Source of the DNA: Mariniblastus sp.
Lineage (GTDB): Bacteria > Planctomycetota > Planctomycetia > Pirellulales > Pirellulaceae
Direction: 5' to 3'
Length of the DNA stretch: 64,000 nucleotides
Assembly (NCBI GenBank): GCA_022447605.1
Contig: JAKVBG010000001.1
Span: 214,072 to 278,071 of the forward strand
Both the position numbers and the translations under genes were made by a program. Within the stretch, counting starts at the first letter, position 1; the number at the start of each line of letters is the position of its first letter. Shown in pieces: positions 34,998 through 43,175 of this stretch. The notes beneath the pieces are model-generated. The model did not search any database and was not told the origin of the DNA. It was given only the letters and a program-made list of their open reading frames with translations.

Positions 34998-36527
34998 TCA
35001 GGGACCGATCAATTCACAATCGGTTTCGGAAAAGACATCGTACAAGTCGTAGAACTTGTCTTCACTGATCCCTGTAAACGAAACGTTCAGGTATTTCAGT
35101 TTCTTTAATTGCTTCAGTGTCTCGACCGATTGGTCCGTGATGCCGGTCGAACCGAGGTGTACCCAGTCCAGGTCGTTCATCGCGGGTAATTGCTTGACGG
35201 CCGCATCGGTAATTTTGGTCTTATCCAGATTCAGCCAGTGCAGCTTGGGCAATTCGGTCAACTGGGCAACCACGTCGTCACCCACTTTGGTATCCCACAA
35301 GTTCAATTGGGAGAGATTACCCATCTTGGCCAACGAGGGTCCAGCCGCATCGGTCACGCCCGGGGAATTCGTCTCGCTCAGGTCGAGCTTGGCCAGGTTG
35401 GGAAGTTTCGTCAACGAAGCAATACCGGCATCCGAGACCTTCGTGTCTCTCAAATTCATGGTGACCATGTCGGGCATCCCCGCCAGGACCTTCATCGCCG
35501 GATCGCCCACCTGGGTTCGGAACAGGTAGATTTCCTTCAAGTTCAGACCCGCCAGTTTTTCGATCCCCGCATCGGTCACCGCCGTGTCGTTGAGACCGAG
35601 GACTTTCAGCCCTTTCATCTGGGCAACTGATTCCATTCCCGCATCGGTAATCTGGGGACCCCAGACCTTGAGGAACGTGAGACGGGGCAACCCCTTGAGG
35701 GATTGCAAACCAGCATCACTGACACGGTTGCAATCCATCAGGTCGAGGGCCCGAATCGTTTCGGAATCCTGCAAGTGACGCAGCGCCTCGTCGCTGATCC
35801 GGGTCTGGCCACAGCGGACCTGCTGCAGGTTTGGAATCTGGGCGATGAACTCAAAGGCCTCGTCACTGACATCGGAGCGAAAGAGCTGCAGGAAGGTCAG
35901 GTTTTCGAGCGACGTCAAGTGCGACAGCGACTCGGCTGTGGCCGGGGACTGTTCCAGACCCAGGTTTTCCAACGACCCGATCTGGCCTAACAACTTGAAC
36001 GTGTCGAGATCGACCTGGGTTCCATTCAAGGAGAGATGCGTCAGGCCGGGCAGGCCCTTCAATTGCTCGACCAGCGCGTTGTCATGCGTCGCGATGCTCA
36101 GGTCGACCTGCCAGACTTCGCCCGCGTCATTGACCGAAACATAACCGTCCACCGCCTCGATCTGTTCGATCAGCGCGGTCTGTTGCTCGGCAGAGAGGGC
36201 CGCTGGTTTACCCGCGTCCGGATCGGCCGAAGTCGTATCACTCGTATCACTCGAATCGGTCGAAACGCCGTTCGCTTTGAGCGCCTTGATCTGCTGCTCC
36301 AGCTGCTGGATCCTGGCCTCCAGTTCCTCGTGCTGGGCCGTATTGGAACCTTCCCCCAGTTCATCCATCCGGGTCTCCAGCTGCTTCAGCTTCTTCTTCA
36401 TGATCAGCGGCTCGTAATCGGTCGTCTCACAACCGACCGACAGAGCAAGGCCCAAGCCGAACAGCAGGATCAGTGGCCAGCCAGGGCACATATCAAGGGC
36501 GCGCTGTGAGAAACGAGAATGAGGCAT
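34998..36527 (-). CDS. Leucine-rich repeat lipoprotein with coiled-coil stem
   Basis: A 509-residue protein. PGWPLILLFGLGLALSVGC gives a signal peptide with a lipobox ending at Cys 33 or so. A coiled coil follows (LKQLETRMDELGEG, HEELEARIQQLEQQIKALK), then a Ser/Thr/Asp linker (STDSSDTSDTTS). From about residue 150 to the end there are around 14 leucine-rich repeats of the type L-x2-L-x-L-x2-T-x-VTDAG-x2-x-L, as in TDAGMESVAQMKGLKVLGLNDTAV. Such repeats mediate binding; no enzyme motif is present. ATG 36527 was chosen; ATG 36491 is an alternative. It is a single gene, convergent with the phosphodiesterase. Confidence 0.75.
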   Translation of the reverse strand: MPHSRFSQRALDMCPGWPLILLFGLGLALSVGCETTDYEPLIMKKKLKQLETRMDELGEGSNTAQHEELEARIQQLEQQIKALKANGVSTDSSDTSDTTSADPDAGKPAALSAEQQTALIEQIEAVDGYVSVNDAGEVWQVDLSIATHDNALVEQLKGLPGLTHLSLNGTQVDLDTFKLLGQIGSLENLGLEQSPATAESLSHLTSLENLTFLQLFRSDVSDEAFEFIAQIPNLQQVRCGQTRISDEALRHLQDSETIRALDLMDCNRVSDAGLQSLKGLPRLTFLKVWGPQITDAGMESVAQMKGLKVLGLNDTAVTDAGIEKLAGLNLKEIYLFRTQVGDPAMKVLAGMPDMVTMNLRDTKVSDAGIASLTKLPNLAKLDLSETNSPGVTDAAGPSLAKMGNLSQLNLWDTKVGDDVVAQLTELPKLHWLNLDKTKITDAAVKQLPAMNDLDWVHLGSTGITDQSVETLKQLKKLKYLNVSFTGISEDKFYDLYDVFSETDCELIGP

Positions 36528-36736
36528 ACTGGCAATCCGCAAAGGGTTCAGGGGAACAAGGTTTGGATCCCACGTACCGGCCGCACGTGTTCCATTTATT
36601 AACGTATTACAACCCGATTTTTTTTCAATTCTAACTTGAATAAATCGGCAGGTTTGAACCGTTTTGCCCGGAATCATCGGCAAAACAGGAACCGGACGAA
36701 CCGGATCCGCACAACCGACTGGTCTGGCAAAATAGC

Positions 36737-37552
36737 TCAGTCACCGTTGAACTGGCCTGCCCGGGGACGGGTAATCTGCAGGACCTGTTCATGCAGGGCC
36801 GCATTGCAGCCGATCGCCTCGCCCGCATCGATCCTGGCCACACCGGCCCAGTCGGTAAAACGACCACCCGCTTCTTCGATGATCGGCTGCACGGCGGCCG
36901 CATCCCAGATATTCAGTACCGGGTCGATCATCACGTCGACGCGCCCGGTGGCGACCAGCAGGTAACCGTAGACATCTCCCCAGGTCCGAGCAAAATAGGT
37001 CGCCTCGGTCAATTGTTGCCAGATCTCGATCGAATTCCGTTTGGCAAACGTCTCAACCTCAGTTGTCACCACGACCGCTTCGGCCAGCTCATCGCGGTCG
37101 GAAACGGTAGCCCGCGTCGGCGATGCCTCGCCGCGAAAATGCCAGGCACCCTGGCCCGAACAGGCATAGATTCCTTCATCCAAGCCGGGGAAATAGACCG
37201 AGCCAATGGTCGGTACGCCGAGGATTTCCACGCCGATCATCGTGCCGAACAGGGGTACACCCGAGATAAAGCTCTTGGTCCCGTCGATCGGATCGAGGAT
37301 CCAGCGGACATCCGGGTTCCCCTGTTTCTCAGCAAACTCCTCCCCCAGGATCGTATCTTCAGGAAACTCACGTTCAATCTCCCTGCGCAGGAACTGCTCG
37401 GTCTCCCGGTCGGCAATCGTCAACGGCGATTGGTCCGCCTTCTTCTCCAATTCAAACCGATCGGTCTGAAAGTAGGTCCGGATAATCTCACCCGCTTCTC
37501 TGGCAATCCGGTTGGCCAGGGTGAGCCGTTCACTCAGCATAGAGACCGACAT
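36737..37552 (-). CDS. hisN: Histidinol-phosphatase of the inositol monophosphatase family
   Basis: A 271-residue magnesium-dependent phosphatase. EEFAEKQ (with the first acidic ligand), WILDPIDGTKSFISGVPLFGTMIG and the terminal IWDAAAVQPIIEEAGG make up the metal site. TKSFISGVPLFG after DPIDG is characteristic of the HisN-type histidinol-phosphatase, which removes phosphate in histidine synthesis, rather than inositol or fructose bisphosphate phosphatases. Length is normal. It lies downstream of lspA on the same strand with a 78-base gap. Confidence 0.85.
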   Translation of the reverse strand: MSVSMLSERLTLANRIAREAGEIIRTYFQTDRFELEKKADQSPLTIADRETEQFLRREIEREFPEDTILGEEFAEKQGNPDVRWILDPIDGTKSFISGVPLFGTMIGVEILGVPTIGSVYFPGLDEGIYACSGQGAWHFRGEASPTRATVSDRDELAEAVVVTTEVETFAKRNSIEIWQQLTEATYFARTWGDVYGYLLVATGRVDVMIDPVLNIWDAAAVQPIIEEAGGRFTDWAGVARIDAGEAIGCNAALHEQVLQITRPRAGQFNGD

Positions 37553-37630
37553 TTGTTCTATCCCCTACAAAGAAAGGTGATCCCGGCGGCGTGCCCGGCA
37601 TGCGACGGCTGGCCAGAAACCTCAACAACA

Positions 37631-38302
37631 CTACGAGGCATGTTCGTCGTCCTCGGCAAGTAAGGATTCGTCCGCTGCCTCAGGAGGCTTGGTCCACAAC
37701 GCATGTAAAAACAGCAGGATCGCACCGACGACCAACAGGCTGTCGGCGATATTGAAATTGGGCCACGGGTCAAAAAACGGCACACCTTCCAGACGGAACA
37801 GGATCCAGTCCCTCACATTGTCACGGACGGCTTCCGGGAATCCCTGGACATAGCCCCAGCCGACCCGGTCATATAAATTGCCGATGATGCCACCGCTCAC
37901 CAGGCCCAGAGCGACCGTCAGCCATCCGTCACAGCCTGCTCGCCAAATGAACATCCAGCAGAAAATCCCGATCAGGGCCCCAATCGAAATCGTAGCAAAA
38001 ACCCAACTGTAGCCGGCACCCAGGCCAAACAGGGCACCCGGATTGTGGGATGTCTGCAGGCCAAAAATTCCGTCGATCCACCAATGAGGGATTTGAGGGA
38101 AACCTTGTTTCGCCAATTCGGGCGAATAGTAATCGGCAAAAGCGTAAGACTTGGTCCAGAGATCGAGCCCGGCACCGATGATCACCAGACAAAAAAACAG
38201 GACGTAGCGATTTCCTGGAACGGCTACGTCCTTTGTCCGATTTTCCGTTGAGTCACTGGGACTAGTAGTTCCCGGACTCGAGCTCACTGGCACATTTGAC
38301 AC
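37631..38302 (-). CDS. lspA: Lipoprotein signal peptidase (signal peptidase II)
   Basis: A 223-residue inner-membrane aspartyl peptidase that cuts signal peptides of lipoproteins. Four membrane helices are visible. The catalytic aspartates lie in IGNLYDRVGWGYV and FNIADSLLVVG, and LQTSHNPGALFG is a conserved block. An N-terminal extension of about 30 polar residues and a C-terminal acidic tail make it longer than E. coli LspA. The start is uncertain: GTG 38302 (used here) overlaps the upstream DksA-like gene by 41 bases, and in-frame GTG 38287 would overlap it by 26. The window encodes several lipoproteins it would process. Confidence 0.9.
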   Translation of the reverse strand: MSNVPVSSSPGTTSPSDSTENRTKDVAVPGNRYVLFFCLVIIGAGLDLWTKSYAFADYYSPELAKQGFPQIPHWWIDGIFGLQTSHNPGALFGLGAGYSWVFATISIGALIGIFCWMFIWRAGCDGWLTVALGLVSGGIIGNLYDRVGWGYVQGFPEAVRDNVRDWILFRLEGVPFFDPWPNFNIADSLLVVGAILLFLHALWTKPPEAADESLLAEDDEHAS

Positions 38303-38645
38303 AATAAGGCGTATAGGGGATGGTTTTCAAACGCATTTTCGGGATTTTTGAGGAACACTCAATGCAGAAACCATAAACGCCTTCTTCGATCCGTTCAAGT
38401 GCGGCTTCGATCTGTGCCAATGTCTCACCCTCGTTGTTCATCAACAAAATGGTGTTGTCCTGTTCAAAGGTATCACTACCAATATCGGCAATATGGCTGG
38501 GAACCGAGGAGCTCCCGGAACCACCACCCGATGATTTGGACAAGGCAGCATTGGCCAAGGTCGAAACGTCCCCCCGTAATCTTGCTCGCAGCGCAAGCAA
38601 CATCTCCTTGAAGGGTTTCACTTCGGATTTCTTCATTTTTGCCAT
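38262..38645 (-). CDS. DksA/TraR-type zinc finger protein
   Basis: A 127-residue protein of the DksA/TraR family. The N-terminal half has helices and a Ser/Gly-rich linker, and the C-terminal C4 zinc site is FCIECSSKIPKMRLKTIPYTPYCVKC (given in part: C-x2-C at CIEC and CVKC). The coiled-coil tip motif is IGSDTFEQDNTILLMNNEGETLAQIEAALERIEEG. DksA binds the secondary channel of RNA polymerase and adjusts initiation at stringent-response promoters; many short relatives have unknown targets. It overlaps lspA at its 3' end. Confidence 0.85.
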   Translation of the reverse strand: MAKMKKSEVKPFKEMLLALRARLRGDVSTLANAALSKSSGGGSGSSSVPSHIADIGSDTFEQDNTILLMNNEGETLAQIEAALERIEEGVYGFCIECSSKIPKMRLKTIPYTPYCVKCASELESGNY

Positions 38646-38959
38646 CTCTGTTCTCCGTTGACTGACGAGGGGAGGCGGGATGAGCCATTGATTGGCCTCA
38701 CCTTCTCAGCGAGCGGCACATTCTATGTACGGCGCTACCGATAGTCAAATAATCCTTTTTAAATTTGGCCAATTTGGCCATAAACCCTTGCAATCAAGTC
38801 ACTTCCAGCGGAATAACCCGTTTTTTTTGACATCCACAGCCACCCGAATGCCGGGGTTACTGGCTCGTTGAAGTCACGTGATGTAAGGAATAAACTACGC
38901 CGTTCAGGTTCCCGTTGGTTCCCTTTCAATTCGATCCCTGTCGTATTCCCGAGACCGTG
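38646..38959. promoter_or_regulatory. Divergent region between DksA-like gene and thrC
   Basis: This 314-base gap serves two genes transcribed in opposite directions. No coding frame is visible. A run of eight T's lies at 38821-38828. A plausible promoter for thrC is listed separately, and the DksA side shows no clear box. Confidence 0.45.
38868..38896 (+). promoter_or_regulatory. Candidate sigma70-type promoter for thrC
   Basis: TTGAAG at 38868-38873 and TAAACT at 38891-38896 are 17 bases apart, about 60 bases before the thrC start. The match is fair but not strong. Confidence 0.35.
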
Positions 38960-40345
38960 ATGAGCCTCCAACGCGCGTCATTTCAAAAATGCATCTCGCC
39001 CGAATGTGGCGCGATGTTTGATTTGTCACAAACATTGGTCGCCTGTCCTGACTGCGGTCACCTGTTGGACATTTGCTATGAGTGGGACCGGCTGAAGGTC
39101 CCCGAACGCCTCGATTATTTCGAACAATTCTGGTCGCAGAGACGGAACCCCCAGAGGTTCAGTGGGGTCTGGCGTTTCCACGAACTGTTACCCTTTACCG
39201 AGATCGGTGATTGCTTGACGATCGGTGAAGGCCAAACCGTATTGCAACAGGCAGATCGACTGGCCAACCTGGTCGGCCTGCAGCCCGGCAAGCTGTTGCT
39301 GCAATACGAGGGCTTTAATCCATCCGGCAGTTTCAAGGACAATGGAATGGCCGCTGCCCTGACCCATGCCTCGCTCCAGGGAGCAAAATTTGCCGCCTGT
39401 GCCTCGACCGGAAACACCAGTGCCAGCCTGGCCATGTTCGCCGCGGTGACCGCCGCGGTAAAAGCGATTGTCTTTGTCGGGTCGGGTAAAATTGCCTATG
39501 GCAAACTCTCCCAGGCACTCGATTACGGGGCCTGTACCATCCAGATCGAAGGCGATTTTGACGATGCGATGCAGCGCGTCCGACAGGTCTGCCCGGACCT
39601 GGGAATCTACCTGGTCAACAGCGTCAACCCGTTTCGCCTGGAAGGTCAAAAGACCATCATGTTGCGCGTGCTGGAAGCGCTGCGCTGGGAGCCTCCCGAC
39701 TGGATCGTCGTTCCCGGTGGGAATCTCGGCAATAGCAGTTCCTTTGGCAAAATCTTTGGCGAGCTGAAAATGCTCGGTTTGATCGACCGAATCCCCCGGC
39801 TGGCGGTGATCAACGCCGAGGGGGCCTCGACCCTCAACCATTTGTACAACGAGCAGCACCTGCGGTGGCAGGGAGGGCAGTTTTCTGCCAACCAGATGGA
39901 GTCCTGCCTCGATTCGCTGAGAGACTCCCGGGCGGCTGCCCAGACCGTGGCCAGCGCCATCGAAATCAACCTTCCGGTCAACCTGGCAAAATGCCTGAGG
40001 GCCCTGGAAATCACCGATGGCGTCGTACGCGATGTCAGCGATGAAGAGATTCTCGACCACAAGGCACTGATTGGTCGGCACGGCTTCGGCTGCGAACCGG
40101 CCAGTGGGGCCAGCCTGGCGGGGGTTCGCAAGTTGCGCGAAGAAGGGCTGATCTCCGAATCGGACCGGGTTGTCTGTATCCTGACCGGGCATGGACTGAA
40201 AGACCCGGATGTGACCGTCGGTTACCACACCAACCCGGCTTGGCGCGAGGAAAAAGGAATCGGCCAGGCCACCTCGGCCAACCCCCCCACCACAGTGCCC
40301 AACGAAGTCGAACAGATCATCGCCGCCATCAGGCAATTTCATTAA
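38960..40345 (+). CDS. thrC: Threonine synthase
   Basis: A 461-residue PLP enzyme that turns O-phosphohomoserine into threonine. The N-terminus has a zinc-ribbon-like CISPECG...VACPDCGH. The PLP lysine lies in [14 protein letters not shown], and [12 protein letters not shown] binds the phosphate. [19 protein letters not shown] is a further family block. ATG 38960 starts just ahead of the ribbon; a longer frame begins at 38915. It is followed by dapB 13 bases later, so two aspartate-family genes form one unit. A second threonine-synthase-like gene lies at 51.6-52.9 kb. Confidence 0.92.
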   Translation: MSLQRASFQKCISPECGAMFDLSQTLVACPDCGHLLDICYEWDRLKVPERLDYFEQFWSQRRNPQRFSGVWRFHELLPFTEIGDCLTIGEGQTVLQQADRLANLVGLQPGKLLLQYEGFNPSGSFKDNGMAAALTHASLQGAKFAACASTGNTSASLAMFAAVTAAVKAIVFVGSGKIAYGKLSQALDYGACTIQIEGDFDDAMQRVRQVCPDLGIYLVNSVNPFRLEGQKTIMLRVLEALRWEPPDWIVVPGGNLGNSSSFGKIFGELKMLGLIDRIPRLAVINAEGASTLNHLYNEQHLRWQGGQFSANQMESCLDSLRDSRAAAQTVASAIEINLPVNLAKCLRALEITDGVVRDVSDEEILDHKALIGRHGFGCEPASGASLAGVRKLREEGLISESDRVVCILTGHGLKDPDVTVGYHTNPAWREEKGIGQATSANPPTTVPNEVEQIIAAIRQFH

Positions 40346-40358
40346 CGAGAGGTTCCCC

Positions 40359-41153
40359 ATGACAAACGTTTCCATTTTTGGAGCTGCCGGCCGGATGGGA
40401 AAACGGCTGGTCGACCTGGCCTCCCAAGACGAACAGGTCTCTTTGGTCGCAGCCGTTGAAGCGAATGGGCATCCCCTACTTGGCCAGGATGCGGGTACCG
40501 TGGCGGGGATCGGCCCGATCGATCTCCCGTTGACATCGGAACTGCCGGAAGACCAGCAGGTCGTGATTGATTTCTCCCAGGCTGAAGCAGTGGACGGCAT
40601 CCTCGAAACCTGCCTGGCAGCCGGGCGGCCGATCGTGATTGCCACCACCGGATTCGGTCCGGCAACGGTCGAACGAATTGAAACAGCCAGTCGCAGCCTG
40701 CCGATCGTCTGGGCACCCAACATGAGTCTGGCGGTCAACCTGACCATGAAGCTCTCGGAAATCGCAGCCGCTGCGTTGCGGGAATCGGGCAATCGAACCG
40801 ATGTCGAGATTATCGAGACACATCACCGTTTCAAGGCAGACGCTCCCAGTGGCACAGCCCTTAAATTTGGCGAGTTGATCGCCGGACAACTGGGGATCGA
40901 TCAGCACCAGCATGGGCGACAAGGAACGACGGGGGTGCGAGATGCGAATGAGATCGGCTATCACGCGGTCCGCTCAGGGGACGATGCAGGGCAGCATACG
41001 ATCCTGTTTGGTATGATGGGGGAAAAGATCGAATTACGAGTGGCTGCCTCCAACCGGGACTGTTACGCCCTGGGAGCGATTGCGGCCGCCAAGTTCATTG
41101 CCGATCAGCCGGCCGGAATGTACAGCATGTACGATGTCCTCGGCCTGAACTAA
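40359..41153 (+). CDS. dapB: 4-hydroxy-tetrahydrodipicolinate reductase
   Basis: A 264-residue cytoplasmic NAD(P)H enzyme of the lysine and diaminopimelate pathway. FGAAGRMGK at residues 7-15 is the nucleotide-binding loop. VIDFS and TTGF are core motifs, EIIETHHRFKADAPSGTA is the diagnostic substrate-binding block, and LRVAASNRDCYALGAI ends the C-terminal domain. Length fits the family. It follows thrC closely with an AGAGG ribosome site in the gap. Confidence 0.95.
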   Translation: MTNVSIFGAAGRMGKRLVDLASQDEQVSLVAAVEANGHPLLGQDAGTVAGIGPIDLPLTSELPEDQQVVIDFSQAEAVDGILETCLAAGRPIVIATTGFGPATVERIETASRSLPIVWAPNMSLAVNLTMKLSEIAAAALRESGNRTDVEIIETHHRFKADAPSGTALKFGELIAGQLGIDQHQHGRQGTTGVRDANEIGYHAVRSGDDAGQHTILFGMMGEKIELRVAASNRDCYALGAIAAAKFIADQPAGMYSMYDVLGLN

Positions 41154-41190
41154 ACGCAATTTCCAATTTCGTTTTCTGGCGAGTTCCAAT

Positions 41191-41562
41191 ATGGCCAAGT
41201 GTGATGAGGGCTATTTCTGCAGCGTCTGTGGGAACGACGTGAAAAACGTCACCTACAGCGATCTCTACCTGCGTTACGTAATTGGCCAACTCGATCCCGA
41301 GTTACTCCATACCACCCCCGAGAAACATATTCGCTGCAACCCGGAACTGGCCCAGTTCATCGTGGCCGAAGATTTCCAGCCGGTCACCGTGGAAGGGCCG
41401 TTTTCCAAGACCGAACTCGATCCCGACTTTGTGGCCCAGCAGGAGGCATGGGTCACCCGGGGGTGGCAACGGCTGAAGGAAATCCACGACATGCAGGACG
41501 TGTCGATCCTCGAGTTCCCCCTGCCGGAAGTGGTCGAAAAACTGAAATCGCGCCAGGAATGA
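41191..41562 (+). CDS. Small zinc-ribbon-like protein of unknown function
   Basis: A 123-residue soluble protein. FCSVCG near residue 9 is half of a zinc ribbon, and Cys in HIRCNPELAQ is the only later candidate ligand. The rest contains a conserved-looking SDLYLRYVIGQLDPELLH helix and a W-rich segment (EAWVTRGWQRLKEIHDM). It sits 38 bases after dapB on the same strand and may ride on that transcript. I recognise no family. Confidence 0.6.
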   Translation: MAKCDEGYFCSVCGNDVKNVTYSDLYLRYVIGQLDPELLHTTPEKHIRCNPELAQFIVAEDFQPVTVEGPFSKTELDPDFVAQQEAWVTRGWQRLKEIHDMQDVSILEFPLPEVVEKLKSRQE

Positions 41563-41618
41563 CCCTCCTGGGGTAGTCGTGGCGCAGGAAACAGAGCGGA
41601 CGCGCCGATCCCGATCGT

Positions 41619-41666
41619 CAGACAGACAGACAGACAGACAGACAGACAGTCAGTCAGGCAGGCAGG
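41619..41666. repeat. CAGA tetranucleotide microsatellite
   Basis: A perfect run of CAGA units (7 copies plus CAG) covers 41619-41649, followed by decayed TCAG and GCAG units to about 41666. The decayed end overlaps the last codons and stop of the DUF952 gene on the minus strand. Confidence 0.9.
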
Positions 41667-42004
41667 TGATCGGGGAATTGATGTCCACCGGTCGCTTCCA
41701 GCACCAGCTCATCCTGTGAGACCACGGCCGATAGCGGCAAGGGATCATACAGGTGCGGAAACAACGTACCATCAGCCGCCGGTTCCCATTTCAACTCGTC
41801 ACCCAGCATCCGGGCGTCCACCCCGACCAATACCAAGCCATCACGACCCTGAAAAAACCGGTCCGCCGTACGGCGAACCTGTTCCGCCGAGGAAAAGTGG
41901 ATGAACCCATCCTCCAGGTCAATTTCCGCGCCTTCGAATGAGCCGTTTTCCAACGCCCGGTTCCATGTATCCCGCGCGACAATTTTGTAGATGATGGATG
42001 ACAT
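41654..42004 (-). CDS. DUF952 domain protein
   Basis: A 116-residue protein matching the DUF952 family (IIYKIVARDTWNRALENGSFEG, DGFIHFSSAEQV, LVLVGVDARML, ALKWE-type ELKWEPAADGTLFPHLYDPL). DUF952 proteins are single-domain and of unproven function. ATG 42004 was chosen because the domain starts there; 42022 is an alternative. Its C-terminal codons and TGA (41654-41656) lie inside the decayed microsatellite, so repeat-length change could alter the end of the protein. It is divergent from the SGNH gene. Confidence 0.8.
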   Translation of the reverse strand: MSSIIYKIVARDTWNRALENGSFEGAEIDLEDGFIHFSSAEQVRRTADRFFQGRDGLVLVGVDARMLGDELKWEPAADGTLFPHLYDPLPLSAVVSQDELVLEATGGHQFPDHLPA

Positions 42005-42102
42005 CGCAAAAGCCCTGTACAATGCGAACGTTTCAATACGAACGATTCAAGATTGGAGCGGTCAGGTCAAGCTTCTTCAATACGGGGAGGACCCCGGGAA
42101 CC

Positions 42103-43074
42103 ATGAAAAAAATTCTATCCGCCATGCCGCTCGGTGTCATCCTGTTGCTGCTGTGGGGAGCGGTCGCTACGGCCCAACCGACAACCGCCGACCCGGCAGA
42201 GCGCTGGGAGGAGGTGATCCGGAAGTTCGAAGCCCGGGATGCCGAACAAATGCCCGAGCCCGGCCAGATCCTGTTTGTCGGCTCCTCATCGATTCGGTTC
42301 TGGGATACCGAACGTTCGTTTCCCGAGGCAACCATTATCAACCGTGGCTTCGGTGGTTCACAAATCTCAGACGTGAATTATTTTTTTGATCGGGTCGTCG
42401 CTAAATACAAACCGTCCATCATCGTGTTTTACGCAGGGGACAACGATATCGCACAGGGGGAATCGACCGACTCGGTCGTCTCCGATTTCCACCAGTTCTG
42501 GCAGACCGTTCGTCACAAAATCCCCGACTGTACAGTCATCTATATCCCGATCAAACCGAGCCTGTCCCGCTGGAATCTTTGGCCCCGGATGGATGCGACC
42601 AACGGGAAAATCGGCCAGATTGCCAGCAGCCAATACAACTTGCGGGTTGCCGATATCGTGAAACCGATGCTCGGTTCGGACGGTCAACCAAAACCGGATC
42701 TATTTGCCAGGGATGGGCTGCATCTGAGTCCCAAGGGGTACCAGATCTGGACACGGGTCGTGAGCCAACTGCTAAAGGAAACGACGGAACGGATGGTTGT
42801 TGAGGCGCCCGAGATAACACGCCACGGGGAAACGGCCAGTGTATCGGCAACGGTCCTGGTAACCGATACACCGAAAAATGGACCTTGGCAGTTGGACTAT
42901 CGATTTGATGGCCAACCATGGCAAACGATGCAGAACGGTGGGACCAAGCGAGACTGGAAGTTCGACTACCCGGGCGAACTGGATTACGGACAGCATCAAC
43001 TGGAGATCCGGCTCTCACCGACCACGGGGAGTCGCCGGACCATCACACGGTCGGTCAAGGTGATCGAAGAATGA
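42103..43074 (+). CDS. Secreted SGNH/GDSL-type esterase
   Basis: A 323-residue exported hydrolase. A signal peptide (ILSAMPLGVILLLLWGAVATAQ) leads into the SGNH fold: block I ILFVGSSSIRFW (Ser), block II NRGFGGSQISD (Gly), block III VFYAGDNDIAQG (Asn), and block V RDGLHLSPKGY (Asp and His). The last 90 residues form a beta-type module (PWQLDYRFDGQPWQTM). Relatives remove acyl groups from sugars or lipids. ATG 42103 lies behind a GGGAGG stretch; a start at 41998 would overlap DUF952. The sulfatase pair nearby suggests a polysaccharide setting. Confidence 0.85.
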   Translation: MKKILSAMPLGVILLLLWGAVATAQPTTADPAERWEEVIRKFEARDAEQMPEPGQILFVGSSSIRFWDTERSFPEATIINRGFGGSQISDVNYFFDRVVAKYKPSIIVFYAGDNDIAQGESTDSVVSDFHQFWQTVRHKIPDCTVIYIPIKPSLSRWNLWPRMDATNGKIGQIASSQYNLRVADIVKPMLGSDGQPKPDLFARDGLHLSPKGYQIWTRVVSQLLKETTERMVVEAPEITRHGETASVSATVLVTDTPKNGPWQLDYRFDGQPWQTMQNGGTKRDWKFDYPGELDYGQHQLEIRLSPTTGSRRTITRSVKVIEE

Positions 43075-43175
43075 ACTGTCCTGGCGCGCCCCTCAACCAG
43101 GCACGCCACGTGGCCGCGCAACAGAAGAGCCCCGCTCGCCGGAAAACGTCAATAACGATCCCCGCAGGCCGTTGC

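Noticed and set aside
39188-40792. A 534-residue frame opposite thrC and dapB
   Set aside because: It is antisense to two well-supported genes and has no domain.
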